Assembly (NCBI RefSeq): GCF_018130165.1
Contig: NZ_JAFCLZ010000001.1
Span: 281,001 to 345,000, forward strand
Direction of reading: 5' to 3'
DNA: 64,000 nt
Source of the DNA: Bradyrhizobium sp. JYMT SZCCT0180
Lineage (GTDB): Bacteria > Pseudomonadota > Alphaproteobacteria > Rhizobiales > Xanthobacteraceae
Below are positions 1 to 8,824 of this stretch, piece after piece. A program made the position numbers and the translations under genes. Numbering within the stretch: position 1 is the stretch's first letter; each line of letters starts with the position of its first letter. The notes below the pieces were generated by a model. It was not told where the DNA came from and did not search any database. It worked only from the letters and a program-made list of their open reading frames with translations.

Positions 1-107
1 CCGCTCGATGGAAAAAAAGCCTGCCTCCGCGACCAGACTTTGCGGAGAAGTTCACACCTGAGACCATTACACGCGAATATTTGGAGATGTATTCGGCCGA
101 CAGCTAG
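1..107 (+). CDS. GT4-like glycosyltransferase, C-terminal fragment (gene begins before the window)
   Basis: The reading frame enters at base 3 and stops at TAG 105-107, giving about 34 residues. They match the C-terminus of the glycosyltransferase at 1655-2851 almost position by position: RWK, then PDFAEKFTPETITREYLEMYSA here against SDFADKFSPESVTRQYMEVYSA there. This is therefore the tail of a closely related glycosyltransferase, cut by the window edge and not a pseudogene as far as can be seen. It lies 74 bases before the next glycosyltransferase, the same B-then-A order found at 1655-4119, which indicates a duplicated two-gene module. Confidence 0.85.
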   Translation, partial: ARWKKSLPPRPDFAEKFTPETITREYLEMYSADS

Positions 108-181
108 GGGGACCGTTCTGTACCAATGAGAGCAATTGCAACCAATCGCTATGCGATCTGCACCGGGACGGCTCATTTTTG

Positions 182-1381
182 ATGAGGGTCCTTGTTACAA
201 CATCCCTCTATCCGACGCCGCTGGCCCCAAAGGTCATCGGCGGTGCGGAAATATTCGTACGCAAACTGGTCGAAGGCTTCGTCGCCAGTGGGGACAGTGT
301 GGAAGTGATCCGCGCCGCGTCAGCCCCCAACCAGCAAACTGAATCGTGCGACGATGTCGATATCTATTCCGAGCCGGTCAGCAACATCTACCTGCCGTTC
401 ACCGAACAACACAGCGCACCAATGCGGGGACTCTGGCACGCGGTCGAGGATTGGCGACGATCGACAAAACTGGTCGCCGACCGGATCAAGGCGTTCAGGC
501 CTGACGTGCTGCATTCCAACAATCTGTCGGGCCTGACGACGGCGGTCTGGAAAGCCGCATCCGACCACGGCGTCCCTATCGTCCACACCTTGCACGATTA
601 TTACCTGACGTGCCCGCGATGTTCGCGCTTCTCCCACGGCAGCACCTGCACGCACACCTGCTTCAGCTGCAAGTTGCTAACCGTAAGCCGCCGCACCGCG
701 ACCAGGCAGCTCAGCGCGATCGTCGGCGTGAGCCAGCGCATTCTGGATATTCACACGGAGTTGGGCCTCTTCGCAGACACCCCGCTTCGCAAGGTCATCA
801 GACACGCTTCGGCACTCCCGCCGGTCGCGCCCGAGCCCAGACGACCAACCGACCTCCTGACGCTGGGTTTCATCGGACGCCTCACGGAGGAGAAAGGCAT
901 TTACAATCTGGTCAAGGCTGTCGGCACGTTGCCGCCAAACACCGTCAAGCTGGTGATCGCAGGCTCTGCCGGCGCCGAGATGAAGGAGCGGTTGCGTGCC
1001 TTGGCACCTGATGCCCAGATCGAATTCCTGGGATTTGTCGCCCCCGAAACGTTCTATCGTCAAATCGACGTCGTGGTCATTCCGCCGATCTGGGAGGAGC
1101 CCGGCCCCATCGTGGTCGCTGATGCCCAGGCCGCCGGCAAGCCCTTCCTCGGCACCCACTTCGGAGGCATACCGGAGGCCATCGCAAGGGGCGCGGTCGG
1201 GTGGCTCACGGCGCCCGACCCCGACTCGCTGGCCGAAAGCATCAGGAAGATGTTGTCGAATCCTGACGAAGTAACAACAATGACCCGGAAGTTCGCCGAC
1301 AAGAACAGTCAACGCACATTCTCGGAAGTCGTCGCCGAATACCGCGCTATCTTCGACGAGTTGCTCCGCCGTGAGGAATAG
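182..1381 (+). CDS. GT4 family glycosyltransferase (copy A)
   Basis: Predicted cytoplasmic GT-B fold enzyme that adds a sugar from a nucleotide-sugar donor during exopolysaccharide repeat-unit assembly. The N-terminus MRVLVTTSLYPTP and the glycine pair in VIGGAEIF fit the first Rossmann half. The second half carries GFIGRLTEEKGIYNLV (about residues 232-247) and the acidic donor-site motif WEEPGPIVVAD (about 304-314). In this motif the usual E-x7-E reads E-x7-D. A five-cysteine insertion (TCPRCSRF to CFSCK, about residues 142-163) is present. ATG 182 is preferred to TTG 179 because the paralogue at 2908 begins at the same residue. The two A copies look roughly two-thirds identical by eye. Donor and acceptor cannot be named. 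Confidence 0.93.
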   Translation: MRVLVTTSLYPTPLAPKVIGGAEIFVRKLVEGFVASGDSVEVIRAASAPNQQTESCDDVDIYSEPVSNIYLPFTEQHSAPMRGLWHAVEDWRRSTKLVADRIKAFRPDVLHSNNLSGLTTAVWKAASDHGVPIVHTLHDYYLTCPRCSRFSHGSTCTHTCFSCKLLTVSRRTATRQLSAIVGVSQRILDIHTELGLFADTPLRKVIRHASALPPVAPEPRRPTDLLTLGFIGRLTEEKGIYNLVKAVGTLPPNTVKLVIAGSAGAEMKERLRALAPDAQIEFLGFVAPETFYRQIDVVVIPPIWEEPGPIVVADAQAAGKPFLGTHFGGIPEAIARGAVGWLTAPDPDSLAESIRKMLSNPDEVTTMTRKFADKNSQRTFSEVVAEYRAIFDELLRREE

Positions 1382-1654
1382 CCGTGTGGTGGAGAACGAT
1401 GCGGCTCCGATTTCTCCCGTACCGTGCCGCCAGCCGAGCAGCCAACCCTCCGTCAGCGCCCGTTAACAGGGATTTAATTTCCGGATGTCCTCCGGCAAGG
1501 GGACATTTAATACTGCACACGTTGTTGTTGCAGTGCCGCGCGTTTCGGCTGGCAGCACCGCTTGGTGGAAGGTAAGGTCGAACGAGTCGATCGTTCAGGA
1601 CCTGCTTCGCAACAAGGCACCGGCGGCAATCGATCGACACCGATGAGGCGATAG

Positions 1655-2851
1655 TTGAAGATACTTCTCGTAAACAGCCTTTACCCACCGGAAATCATGG
1701 GAGGCGCTGAAGTTTCCGTTTCTCTGCTGGCGGAAGCACTGGCCCTCAGGGGTCACCAGGTTTCCGTGATTTGCCTTCACAAGGCGGCGGAAACCTCGAT
1801 CAGCGAGATCAGGGGTGTTCGCGTATACAGATTGCAGATCGACAACGACTATTGGCCATTCGACCAGGATCGAAAGCCGTCGCGGCTGCGACGACTTAAA
1901 TGGCATTTGCGTGACACCTGGAATCGCGAGGCGGCCAAGCGCTTCGGCGCGGTTCTAGATGCTGAGGCGCCCGACGTTTTGCACACCAACAATCTCACGG
2001 GATTTTCGGTATCGTTGTGGTCGGAAGCCAAGCGCCGCAAGCTGCGGGTCGTCCACACGCTGCGTGACTATTCCCTGATCTGCAAAAGGTCGACCCTGTT
2101 CCGTAACGGACAGACATGTGCCCGGCGGTGCCCGGCCTGCGCGACCATGACCGCCCCTTCCCTGATTGCTTCGCGTATGGTCGACGCCGTCGTTTCGAAC
2201 AGCCAATTTGTGCTGGATCAGCACCAGAAACTTGGCTATTTCGCCAACATCCCGGGCAAGGTCATCTTCAATATTGCCGACGTCAGCGAGGCGGCCCCGG
2301 TTTCGCCGCCCGCTACCGGCGATCTGGTGTTCGGCTTCATTGGACGGATCGAAGCCGAAAAGGGTATCGAGGTCGTCCTGAAGGCGGCCGAACTGCTGCC
2401 TGACGCAGGTTGGAGGCTGAAGATTGCCGGAAAGGGGCTCGAGCAGTACGTAGGCGGCCTGAAGGCCGGCCAGAAGAACGATCGCATCGAATGGCTTGGC
2501 TTTACGAAAGCTGCGAATTTCTACGCCAGCATCGACGTCTGCCTCGTCAGCTCGGTCTGGCCGGAACCGCTGCCGCGGACGCTGATCGAAAGCATTAATG
2601 CCGGCCGCGCAACCATTTGCTCGACGGCAGGAGGGATTCCGGAGATTTCGGGATTTTCAAATATGGTGGGCTCCTACGAGCCGAGCAATTTTCGTCAGTT
2701 GGCCGAACTCATGGTGAAGGCGGTCAACGACACAACGAGATGGAAAATGACGCAGCCGCTACAATCGGACTTTGCAGATAAATTTTCGCCGGAGTCGGTC
2801 ACGCGGCAATACATGGAGGTTTATTCGGCCGGCAATTCAAACGCTTCCTGA
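1655..2851 (+). CDS. GT4 family glycosyltransferase (copy B')
   Basis: Predicted cytoplasmic glycosyltransferase of the exopolysaccharide pathway, 398 residues. It starts MKILLVNSLYPPEIMGGAE from a TTG codon with a GAGGCG purine stretch just upstream, and no in-frame ATG gives a better N-terminus. Visible GT4 features are the GG loop near residue 16, GFIGRIEAEKGIEVVL in the second Rossmann domain, and a canonical E-x7-E motif in WPEPLPRTLIES. A cysteine group (ICKRS to CARRCPAC) parallels that of the A copies. Its C-terminus matches the fragment at 1-107, so it is the second copy of a B-type gene. It is preceded by a 273-base spacer carrying two ATTTAAT motifs and followed 56 bases later by copy A'. 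Confidence 0.92.
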   Translation: MKILLVNSLYPPEIMGGAEVSVSLLAEALALRGHQVSVICLHKAAETSISEIRGVRVYRLQIDNDYWPFDQDRKPSRLRRLKWHLRDTWNREAAKRFGAVLDAEAPDVLHTNNLTGFSVSLWSEAKRRKLRVVHTLRDYSLICKRSTLFRNGQTCARRCPACATMTAPSLIASRMVDAVVSNSQFVLDQHQKLGYFANIPGKVIFNIADVSEAAPVSPPATGDLVFGFIGRIEAEKGIEVVLKAAELLPDAGWRLKIAGKGLEQYVGGLKAGQKNDRIEWLGFTKAANFYASIDVCLVSSVWPEPLPRTLIESINAGRATICSTAGGIPEISGFSNMVGSYEPSNFRQLAELMVKAVNDTTRWKMTQPLQSDFADKFSPESVTRQYMEVYSAGNSNAS

Positions 2852-2907
2852 CCGGGAATAGTTTCAAGCATCCATTTTTTATTTTTCTTGGGGACGAGAC
2901 TCCTTCA

Positions 2908-4119
2908 ATGAGAGTTCTTATTACGTCATCCATCTATCCAACGCCGCAGGCTCCAAAGATCGTGGGCGGCGCGGAAATATTCGTGCGCCGACTTGCCGAA
3001 AGCCTGGTGGACAAGGGTGACTGCGTGGAAGTGATCCGCGCCGCGTCCGCTCCCAACCAAACGATGGAAACGTGCAACGGCATCGACGTTTATTCGGCGC
3101 CGGTAAAGAATGTGTATTTCCCGTTCAGCAATCCTCATAGCGCACCGGTTCGGGCGGTCTGGCATGCGGTGGAAGACTGGCAGCAGACCTCGCAACTGGT
3201 TGCCGAACGCATACGAGCCTTCAAGCCCGATATCCTGCACTCCAACAATCTCTCGGGATTGACGACGGGGGTATGGAGAACCGCTTCGGACCTGCGCGTT
3301 CCGGTTCTTCATACCCTTCACGACTATTACCTGACCTGCCCGCGGTGCTCTCGCTTTTCGAACGGAAGCGCGTGCGCTCACACCTGCGTCAGTTGCAAGA
3401 TCTTGACGGTCAACCGGCGCAGCACGACAAAGCATCTCGACGCGGTTGTAGGCGTGAGCCAACGTATCCTTGATATTCATACCCAGTTCGGGCTGTTTGG
3501 CGATACGCCACTGCGCACCGTCATTCGCAATGCTTCGACCGCCGATGTCGGTGACAAGGCCCCGGAACGTCCCGACGGAGTGGTTACCTTTGGATTTATC
3601 GGAAGGTTGACGCAGGAGAAGGGCATCTACAACCTCGTCCAGGCGGTTGCGGCAATTCCATCGCACCTGATGCGGCTTGTCGTCGCCGGCCATGCAACGG
3701 AAAGCCAGCGCGCGCATATCAAATCGCTGGCGCCCAACGCCCGAATTGATTTCCTGGGTTTTGTCGCGCCCAGGGAATTCTATGAACAGGTCGATGTCGT
3801 GGTGGTTCCGTCAGTCTGGGAAGATCCAAGCCCGCTGGTGGTGGCCGACGCGCAGGCGGCCGGAAAACCGCTGCTCGGGACCCGCTTCGGCGGAATACAG
3901 GAAGTGATCGAACAGGATGTTACGGGATGGCTGACGGCGCCCGACCCCGGGTCTCTGACCAGGAGCCTGTTGCAAATCATTGAATCCCCGCGGCAGATTT
4001 CCGATATCAGCCAACGGTTAAGAGCCGGACTCAACAAATGGACCTTCGTCGACGTCGTTGCCAGATATCGCGATGCATTCGAGCACGTCAGGCAATCGCG
4101 GGGAATGGCCAGATCATGA
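2908..4119 (+). CDS. GT4 family glycosyltransferase (copy A')
   Basis: Paralogue of the gene at 182-1381, with conserved stretches such as VEVIRAASAPNQ, SNNLSGLTT, LHDYYLTCPRCSRFS and VGVSQRILDIHT. Predicted to transfer a sugar onto the lipid-linked exopolysaccharide intermediate at the inner face of the cytoplasmic membrane. The donor-site motif WEDPSPLVVAD again has Asp where most GT4 enzymes have the second Glu of E-x7-E, so the change predates the duplication. The five-cysteine block is also kept. It starts at an ATG after a T-rich leader and lies 76 bases before the flippase, probably in one transcript. Duplicated copies may have different acceptors, but the sequence alone does not show which. 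Confidence 0.94.
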   Translation: MRVLITSSIYPTPQAPKIVGGAEIFVRRLAESLVDKGDCVEVIRAASAPNQTMETCNGIDVYSAPVKNVYFPFSNPHSAPVRAVWHAVEDWQQTSQLVAERIRAFKPDILHSNNLSGLTTGVWRTASDLRVPVLHTLHDYYLTCPRCSRFSNGSACAHTCVSCKILTVNRRSTTKHLDAVVGVSQRILDIHTQFGLFGDTPLRTVIRNASTADVGDKAPERPDGVVTFGFIGRLTQEKGIYNLVQAVAAIPSHLMRLVVAGHATESQRAHIKSLAPNARIDFLGFVAPREFYEQVDVVVVPSVWEDPSPLVVADAQAAGKPLLGTRFGGIQEVIEQDVTGWLTAPDPGSLTRSLLQIIESPRQISDISQRLRAGLNKWTFVDVVARYRDAFEHVRQSRGMARS

Positions 4120-4195
4120 TGGTCCCGGCCATAGCGGCTGAGAGCTACGCCCCGGCCCGATACCCGGGCCGGCCGCCAACTCGCGCCGGTCTGAA

Positions 4196-5611
4196 ATGAT
4201 CCGCCTCCTCGCGTTCGGCGGCTATGTCTTCCAGAGTGCGGCCGCCATCGCACTCATTTTCGCCATCAGCCATCTCCTGCCGCCCGCCAGCTATACGTCG
4301 TTTTCGCTCGCTTTGGCGTCAAGCCAGCTGTTGTGCGTATTCATGTTCGAATGGCTGCAACTTGCCGGCGTTCGTTTTCTCGCGGCGGCTGAGGGTGAGG
4401 ACGCCGCAAGATTGCGGTCCTCGTTGTTCGCCGCGGGATTATTGAGCGCCGCGGTGCTGGTTTCAGTCGGTAGTGCCGCCTCACTGATCGGCACGCTCGC
4501 GCCCCGCGTCGTCGCGCTTGGGCTGGCAATCGCGGTTCTGCAGGGACTCACCGACATGTATTTCATGGCGATCCGCGTATCGGATCGGCTTGGTACGGCG
4601 GCCTTCCTCCTGATCCTGCGAGCCAGCCTCCTGCTTGTCGGCGCCGTTGCCGGCGCGAGCATTTACGCAACGGCGGAAGCCACTCTGCTCGGCATCGTAT
4701 GCGGCCATGCGACGTCCCTGATTGCCGGCCTGTTTGCGCATCGCACGCCGCTGCGATGGGTACCCTATCGTATCATGTTGACGGACTGGATGGAGTTCTC
4801 CCGCTACGGAATGCTGGCCGCCGGAGCATCGGTGATCCATCTCTCCGTTCCGGTGATGATCCGCTTCATCGTTGTCAGCAGTTTGGGAGCCGCAGCCTCC
4901 ACAGCGACCGCCGCCTTTCTGATGGCGATCGATTTGCTGCAGCGGCCATTCTCGGTTCTCGTGGCCGCGATACACACGGTGAGTTATCCTGACGTGGTGA
5001 TCCAGTTCGAGCGTGGCACCGACGAAGAGGCGCGGCGGGCGACGTCCCGGTTGCTCGACTTCATTCTATGCGCGACAACAGTCATGCTGGGCGGCCTGAT
5101 CGGCTTCCTGCCGGATGCCAGCCGGCTTTTCGTTCCGGCCGATCTCCTGACGAGCTTCATGGCGGTGGCGCCGGCAGCCGCCGTGTTTTACTTTCTTCAT
5201 ACCCATCTCCAGGCCACGCTTGCGGTGATCCCGCACTTGAGAAAATCCGCAACCAGGCTCGTGGTGGTCGCTGCCTGCCAACTGGCGCTGGTGTCGGTTG
5301 TTTCAGCGATTGCAGCCCGGCTGGGCCTGTCGATCGCCGCTCAGGTCGCGAGCGCCGCCGTTGCAACGGCAATCGTCATATTGTGCGGCAGTGGTCCGAT
5401 CATTCGTTTCGGAGTGGTCCCGAGATGGCTGCTGCTAGGCGCATCGCTTGTTGCAGCCATCCTGATTGGAGCTTTCGCGGCAGCTCCCTCCGAACCCATG
5501 CTCTGGCTGGCCGGCAAAATTGTCATCGCAGCCGTGGCCGTCGCGCTTGTCGCCTGGCAGGGCGACTTTCTGTCGGCCAGAAGCGCGGACCAACATCCGG
5601 ACAAAGCTTGA
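4196..5611 (+). CDS. Wzx-like polysaccharide flippase / MATE-like membrane protein (first of two)
   Basis: Integral membrane protein of 471 residues, almost entirely hydrophobic helices separated by short basic loops, about twelve in all. The length and pattern fit Wzx-type oligosaccharide flippases, which move undecaprenyl-linked repeat units across the inner membrane. The opening MIRLLAFGGYVFQSAAAIALIFAISHLLPP resembles the first helix of that family. It is the last gene of the plus-strand glycosyltransferase run and converges with the next glycosyltransferase, stops being only 4 bases apart. A second flippase-like gene lies at 14773-16227, so the locus has two. Assignment rests on topology and context, not on a catalytic motif. 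Confidence 0.85.
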   Translation: MIRLLAFGGYVFQSAAAIALIFAISHLLPPASYTSFSLALASSQLLCVFMFEWLQLAGVRFLAAAEGEDAARLRSSLFAAGLLSAAVLVSVGSAASLIGTLAPRVVALGLAIAVLQGLTDMYFMAIRVSDRLGTAAFLLILRASLLLVGAVAGASIYATAEATLLGIVCGHATSLIAGLFAHRTPLRWVPYRIMLTDWMEFSRYGMLAAGASVIHLSVPVMIRFIVVSSLGAAASTATAAFLMAIDLLQRPFSVLVAAIHTVSYPDVVIQFERGTDEEARRATSRLLDFILCATTVMLGGLIGFLPDASRLFVPADLLTSFMAVAPAAAVFYFLHTHLQATLAVIPHLRKSATRLVVVAACQLALVSVVSAIAARLGLSIAAQVASAAVATAIVILCGSGPIIRFGVVPRWLLLGASLVAAILIGAFAAAPSEPMLWLAGKIVIAAVAVALVAWQGDFLSARSADQHPDKA

Positions 5612-5615
5612 CCCA

Positions 5616-6860
5616 TCACGTCAGAGCGTAATCTTCCCGGCCCTTCCCGGCTCGTTGCGGCAGCGCCGGAGCCAATCCGTAGATCTGCAGCGTTTGATCG
5701 ACCATCGGACCGACACCGAAATTCTGCTGGGCTCGTGCGATGCAGTTTCGTGCCATCGCCTGCCGCCGGGCGGGATCAGCCAGCTTTTCGATCGCCTCGG
5801 CCAGGGCATCCACGTCCTCGAACGGAACGACAAAACCGGTTTGTCCGTTGATGATCTGATCCGAGGCACCGCCGGCCGGCGTCCGGACCGGGACCAGCCC
5901 CGTCGCCATCGCTTCGGCAACGCCCAATGGAAACCCTTCAAACCGGCTGGGAAGCACAAACACGTCGGCGGCCCATAGCGCCTCTCGAACGTCGCCCATG
6001 AAACCCAGAAATTTGAACGTCTGATTATCCTTTTCATCGCCCGCATAGGCGAACGATTTGATCTCCTTTTCGCGGTCGGCGCCGCCGCTCCCGACAAAGA
6101 AGCACTTCAAATCGAGCGGCGGGGGATCGCCGCGGTCGCGCAGCTTTCGCGCCGCCTTGATCAGCAGGTCGTGTCCCTTGACCCATGCGAGACGGGCCGC
6201 GAGCAGACACATGAAGTCGCCTTCTGCCAGACCGAATTTTTCCCGAGCTTGCTGCCGGTCAGCTGCCGAAGGCGGACAAAAATGATCGGTGTCAACGCCG
6301 CCATAGACTTTTGCAATTCCATCCTTGCGAAGCAAAAGATATCGGCTGAGATGCTCGCGCGATTCTTCGGACATCAGGATCAGCTTGTGGGGAAAGAAGG
6401 CGTTGAAGAACAGGATCTGCTTCAGGCTGAACTGCGACTTCGGCGCGTTCTGGGCATTTTCGATATTGCCGAGAACAGACGGGTGATAGGTTGCAACGCA
6501 GCGCGCTCCCGTCAGGAGAGACAGCAACTTGCCCCACAACAGCATGCCGAGACCGTGGACGTTGATGACCGTAATCTTGCGTTCCCGGATCAGCTTCAGC
6601 AGCCGAAAGAATATCGCCGGCGACGGCAGCTTGCTCAGTCCGGGGATCTCATGCCACTCCCTGACGGCCGCGGTCAGTTTCTTGCGCTTGTATTCAGACT
6701 TCTCGTCCGAGCGCACTTCGCCGGAAACCAGATAGATCTGCACGCCACGACCTTGCAGCCCGGTCGCAAGCGTCTCGCAATACGAAGCAATGCCATCGTT
6801 GCAATTCACCACTTCAACCAGAAACAGGACATTGGCGCTGCCGGAAGCGACCTTGGTCAT
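5616..6860 (-). CDS. GT4 family glycosyltransferase
   Basis: Predicted sugar transferase of 414 residues. The N-terminal half contains NCNDGIASYCETLATGL, and the acceptor side has INVHGLGMLLWGKLLS. The C-terminal donor domain contains YGGVDTDHFCPP, LAARLAWVKGHDLLI and a canonical E-x7-E motif in FEGFPLGVAEA. ATG at 6860 is chosen over 6893 because GAGAGAT lies 7-10 bases before it, whereas the upstream ATG has no ribosome site. It is not closely similar to the duplicated A/B glycosyltransferases. It is transcribed away from the hydrolase at 7054 in the same direction, with two ATTAAA motifs (6994-7000 and 7010-7015) in the spacer. Confidence 0.93.
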   Translation of the reverse strand: MTKVASGSANVLFLVEVVNCNDGIASYCETLATGLQGRGVQIYLVSGEVRSDEKSEYKRKKLTAAVREWHEIPGLSKLPSPAIFFRLLKLIRERKITVINVHGLGMLLWGKLLSLLTGARCVATYHPSVLGNIENAQNAPKSQFSLKQILFFNAFFPHKLILMSEESREHLSRYLLLRKDGIAKVYGGVDTDHFCPPSAADRQQAREKFGLAEGDFMCLLAARLAWVKGHDLLIKAARKLRDRGDPPPLDLKCFFVGSGGADREKEIKSFAYAGDEKDNQTFKFLGFMGDVREALWAADVFVLPSRFEGFPLGVAEAMATGLVPVRTPAGGASDQIINGQTGFVVPFEDVDALAEAIEKLADPARRQAMARNCIARAQQNFGVGPMVDQTLQIYGLAPALPQRAGKGREDYALT

Positions 6861-7053
6861 CGATTTATCTCTCTGCTCGATCTCGTGAAACATAGGGCGG
6901 GTTCTTAGCTTGGAAATCCGTCCTTATCGATGACGGATCTCCCTCGTACGCCTGCATTTTATGAGTGCAAGATGCGGGCCGAACGCATAGCCAATTAAAT
7001 GCCTCGCGAATTAAAGGCCCGGAATTGGCGGTATACGCCGGCCGGCCTCCCCC

Positions 7054-8187
7054 TCAAAGCCCTCTTTTTTCCAGTTCGGCGGCCTCTTCCGGCGAGAGAG
7101 GAGCTCCCGCAAACCGGGAAACGAGGTACATCGCGATCTTCGGCGTCTTGAGATCGTACATCAGGCCGAACCGGTTTTCAGGCGGGGCTTTTGAGGGTTC
7201 ATCGAGCAGTTCATAGATGCTGATGCTCTCGACGACGACGTCCTTTTGGTCCCGGAGCGCGGTGAGCGTGTCGTTCAGGCTCTTCAGGCAGCGCTCCGTC
7301 ATATGGTCGCCGGGCTTGTTGCCATAGTCCGCTTTGTAGATCTCGCCGCAATTGATCTCATTGAATATGACAGGCCTCTTATAGGTGGCCAGTTTCTTGA
7401 ACAGGTTGAACCGGGGATTGCGGCCATTCCAGGCTCTGTTGGGGTTCTCTCCCAGCACCTCGTAATAGTGGTAGGAAATCACATCGAACCCGACCCCACG
7501 CGCGGCCATGAAGTCCAGGAAACCGAACATCGTCGATGTCGTATTCAGGACCTTGCGCAAATGAAGTCCGTTTTCCTTGTTGATCTTGTCGATCGCGTCT
7601 GACGCCCCGCGCAGGACGGCTGCCCAATCTTCCATGATCGGCTTTTCAAACTCTTCCGCCGAGCCGCCGCTGCCAAACAATCGCTTGCCGTCCGGACCCT
7701 GCGCGATGAGGTTTATCTCGTTCTCCAGTTCCCAGTCCTTGATATCGTGCTTGAACTGGTTGACGAAATCGTAGGTCCGGTTGAACCCCTGGCGATACAG
7801 CGCGTCACGGTCGCCCTTCGGATAATTGCCCGCATCCGTGCGATCGCCCCACCGGAAGGCAAAGCCGAACACGGGGTGCAGCGTTATTCCGTGGGCTTTG
7901 GCCTGTGCGATCGCACGCCGCAACATCGGGGCTTCGGTCGGTTCGGTGTCCTTGGTCAGATTCACACCTATCCTGAATTGCGTCAGGCCGCGCTCTTTCA
8001 TGACCTTGAAGGCGGGCCCCAAATTCGCCCTGATGGCGGATGGCCCGTTGGTACCCCACTCCAGGGCGTGCGCGGGCAACGAACTGATCGCGGCAGCAAC
8101 CAGGACAAGCAGCGAAAGGCTCAACTTCCGCGCGATGGTCGCTGCGGCCGTCCGCTCAAACCCAGTCGCCCTCACAACATTCATCAT
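7054..8187 (-). CDS. Secreted clan-A glycoside hydrolase
   Basis: Predicted exported polysaccharide hydrolase of 377 residues. An N-terminal signal peptide with a long hydrophobic core ends at LPAHA (about residue 41). The mature protein looks like a TIM barrel of glycoside hydrolase clan A: WELENEIN holds the acid/base Glu (about 157) after Asn, and VIFNEINCGE holds the likely nucleophile (about 277). SYHYYE between them fits a barrel strand. ATG 8187 follows an AAGGTGATT ribosome site; a longer in-frame start at 8271 would bury the signal peptide. In an exopolysaccharide locus such enzymes usually trim the polymer or clear failed product from the periplasm. The exact GH family is uncertain (GH39/GH5-like). 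Confidence 0.85.
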   Translation of the reverse strand: MMNVVRATGFERTAAATIARKLSLSLLVLVAAAISSLPAHALEWGTNGPSAIRANLGPAFKVMKERGLTQFRIGVNLTKDTEPTEAPMLRRAIAQAKAHGITLHPVFGFAFRWGDRTDAGNYPKGDRDALYRQGFNRTYDFVNQFKHDIKDWELENEINLIAQGPDGKRLFGSGGSAEEFEKPIMEDWAAVLRGASDAIDKINKENGLHLRKVLNTTSTMFGFLDFMAARGVGFDVISYHYYEVLGENPNRAWNGRNPRFNLFKKLATYKRPVIFNEINCGEIYKADYGNKPGDHMTERCLKSLNDTLTALRDQKDVVVESISIYELLDEPSKAPPENRFGLMYDLKTPKIAMYLVSRFAGAPLSPEEAAELEKRGL

Positions 8188-8824
8188 AATCACCTTCTGT
8201 GATGCCTTGTTCTGTGAAGCCTTGGCTTTTCGAGACAAAAGCAAGGACCATGCGAAACCCGATCCACGCATGCCGTTGCTGCAATTTGCCGCGGTAAGGC
8301 GTTTGCTTTAGCGCGCCGCAAAAGTCGGGTCCAGTCCGGGAACCGAATGCAAATGTGGCCGGCAACTGGAATTAAACGACCCATTTAATCCGATCGTTTG
8401 ACCACAACGCGCCAAAACCATGCCCTTTCAGCGCCGTGAGTAACATCCGCGGCAAATTCCCTATCCGCCGGATGCGACGTGAAAAACCAACCTCCGATTA
8501 ACCGTCACGGATAAACCCGTATTATTTCGATCTCGACCACTCACGACGTGCATGATTGCCTGCCTGGCAAGCAGCCAAGCATTCCAAGTAGGCAGCGCAA
8601 GGCAGCCGCCGCCTTCAGTCCGTCATCATGAGAACAGACCACGCTGCCACGATCGAAGCTTGCCGATTCTGGTTCCCATTCCAGACGTCGCGCAAACCGT
8701 CGGGAAATCCTTAGCAATGAAAAATCCCCTTGTTGGTTCGACTTTTATCCAAATCAAATACTCAAAAAAGAAAACTGGCGGCTAAATCTCGCACAAATCT
8801 CCCCTTCCAACAGCCGGGCAATAA
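8188..8824. promoter_or_regulatory. Divergent intergenic region with ATTAAA-N7-TTTAAT inverted repeat
   Basis: This 637-base spacer separates the two divergently transcribed hydrolase genes and holds no credible coding sequence. It contains an inverted pair, ATTAAA at 8371-8376 and TTTAAT at 8384-8389, with 7 bases between. This is the arrangement expected of a dimer-binding site. An AT-rich stretch at about 8745-8775 precedes the plus-strand gene. Promoter elements could not be set with confidence. Confidence 0.45.

Noticed and set aside
8552..8785. 77-codon plus-strand frame in the divergent spacer
   Set aside because: No ribosome site, no domain, and it ends in the AT-rich promoter of the next gene.
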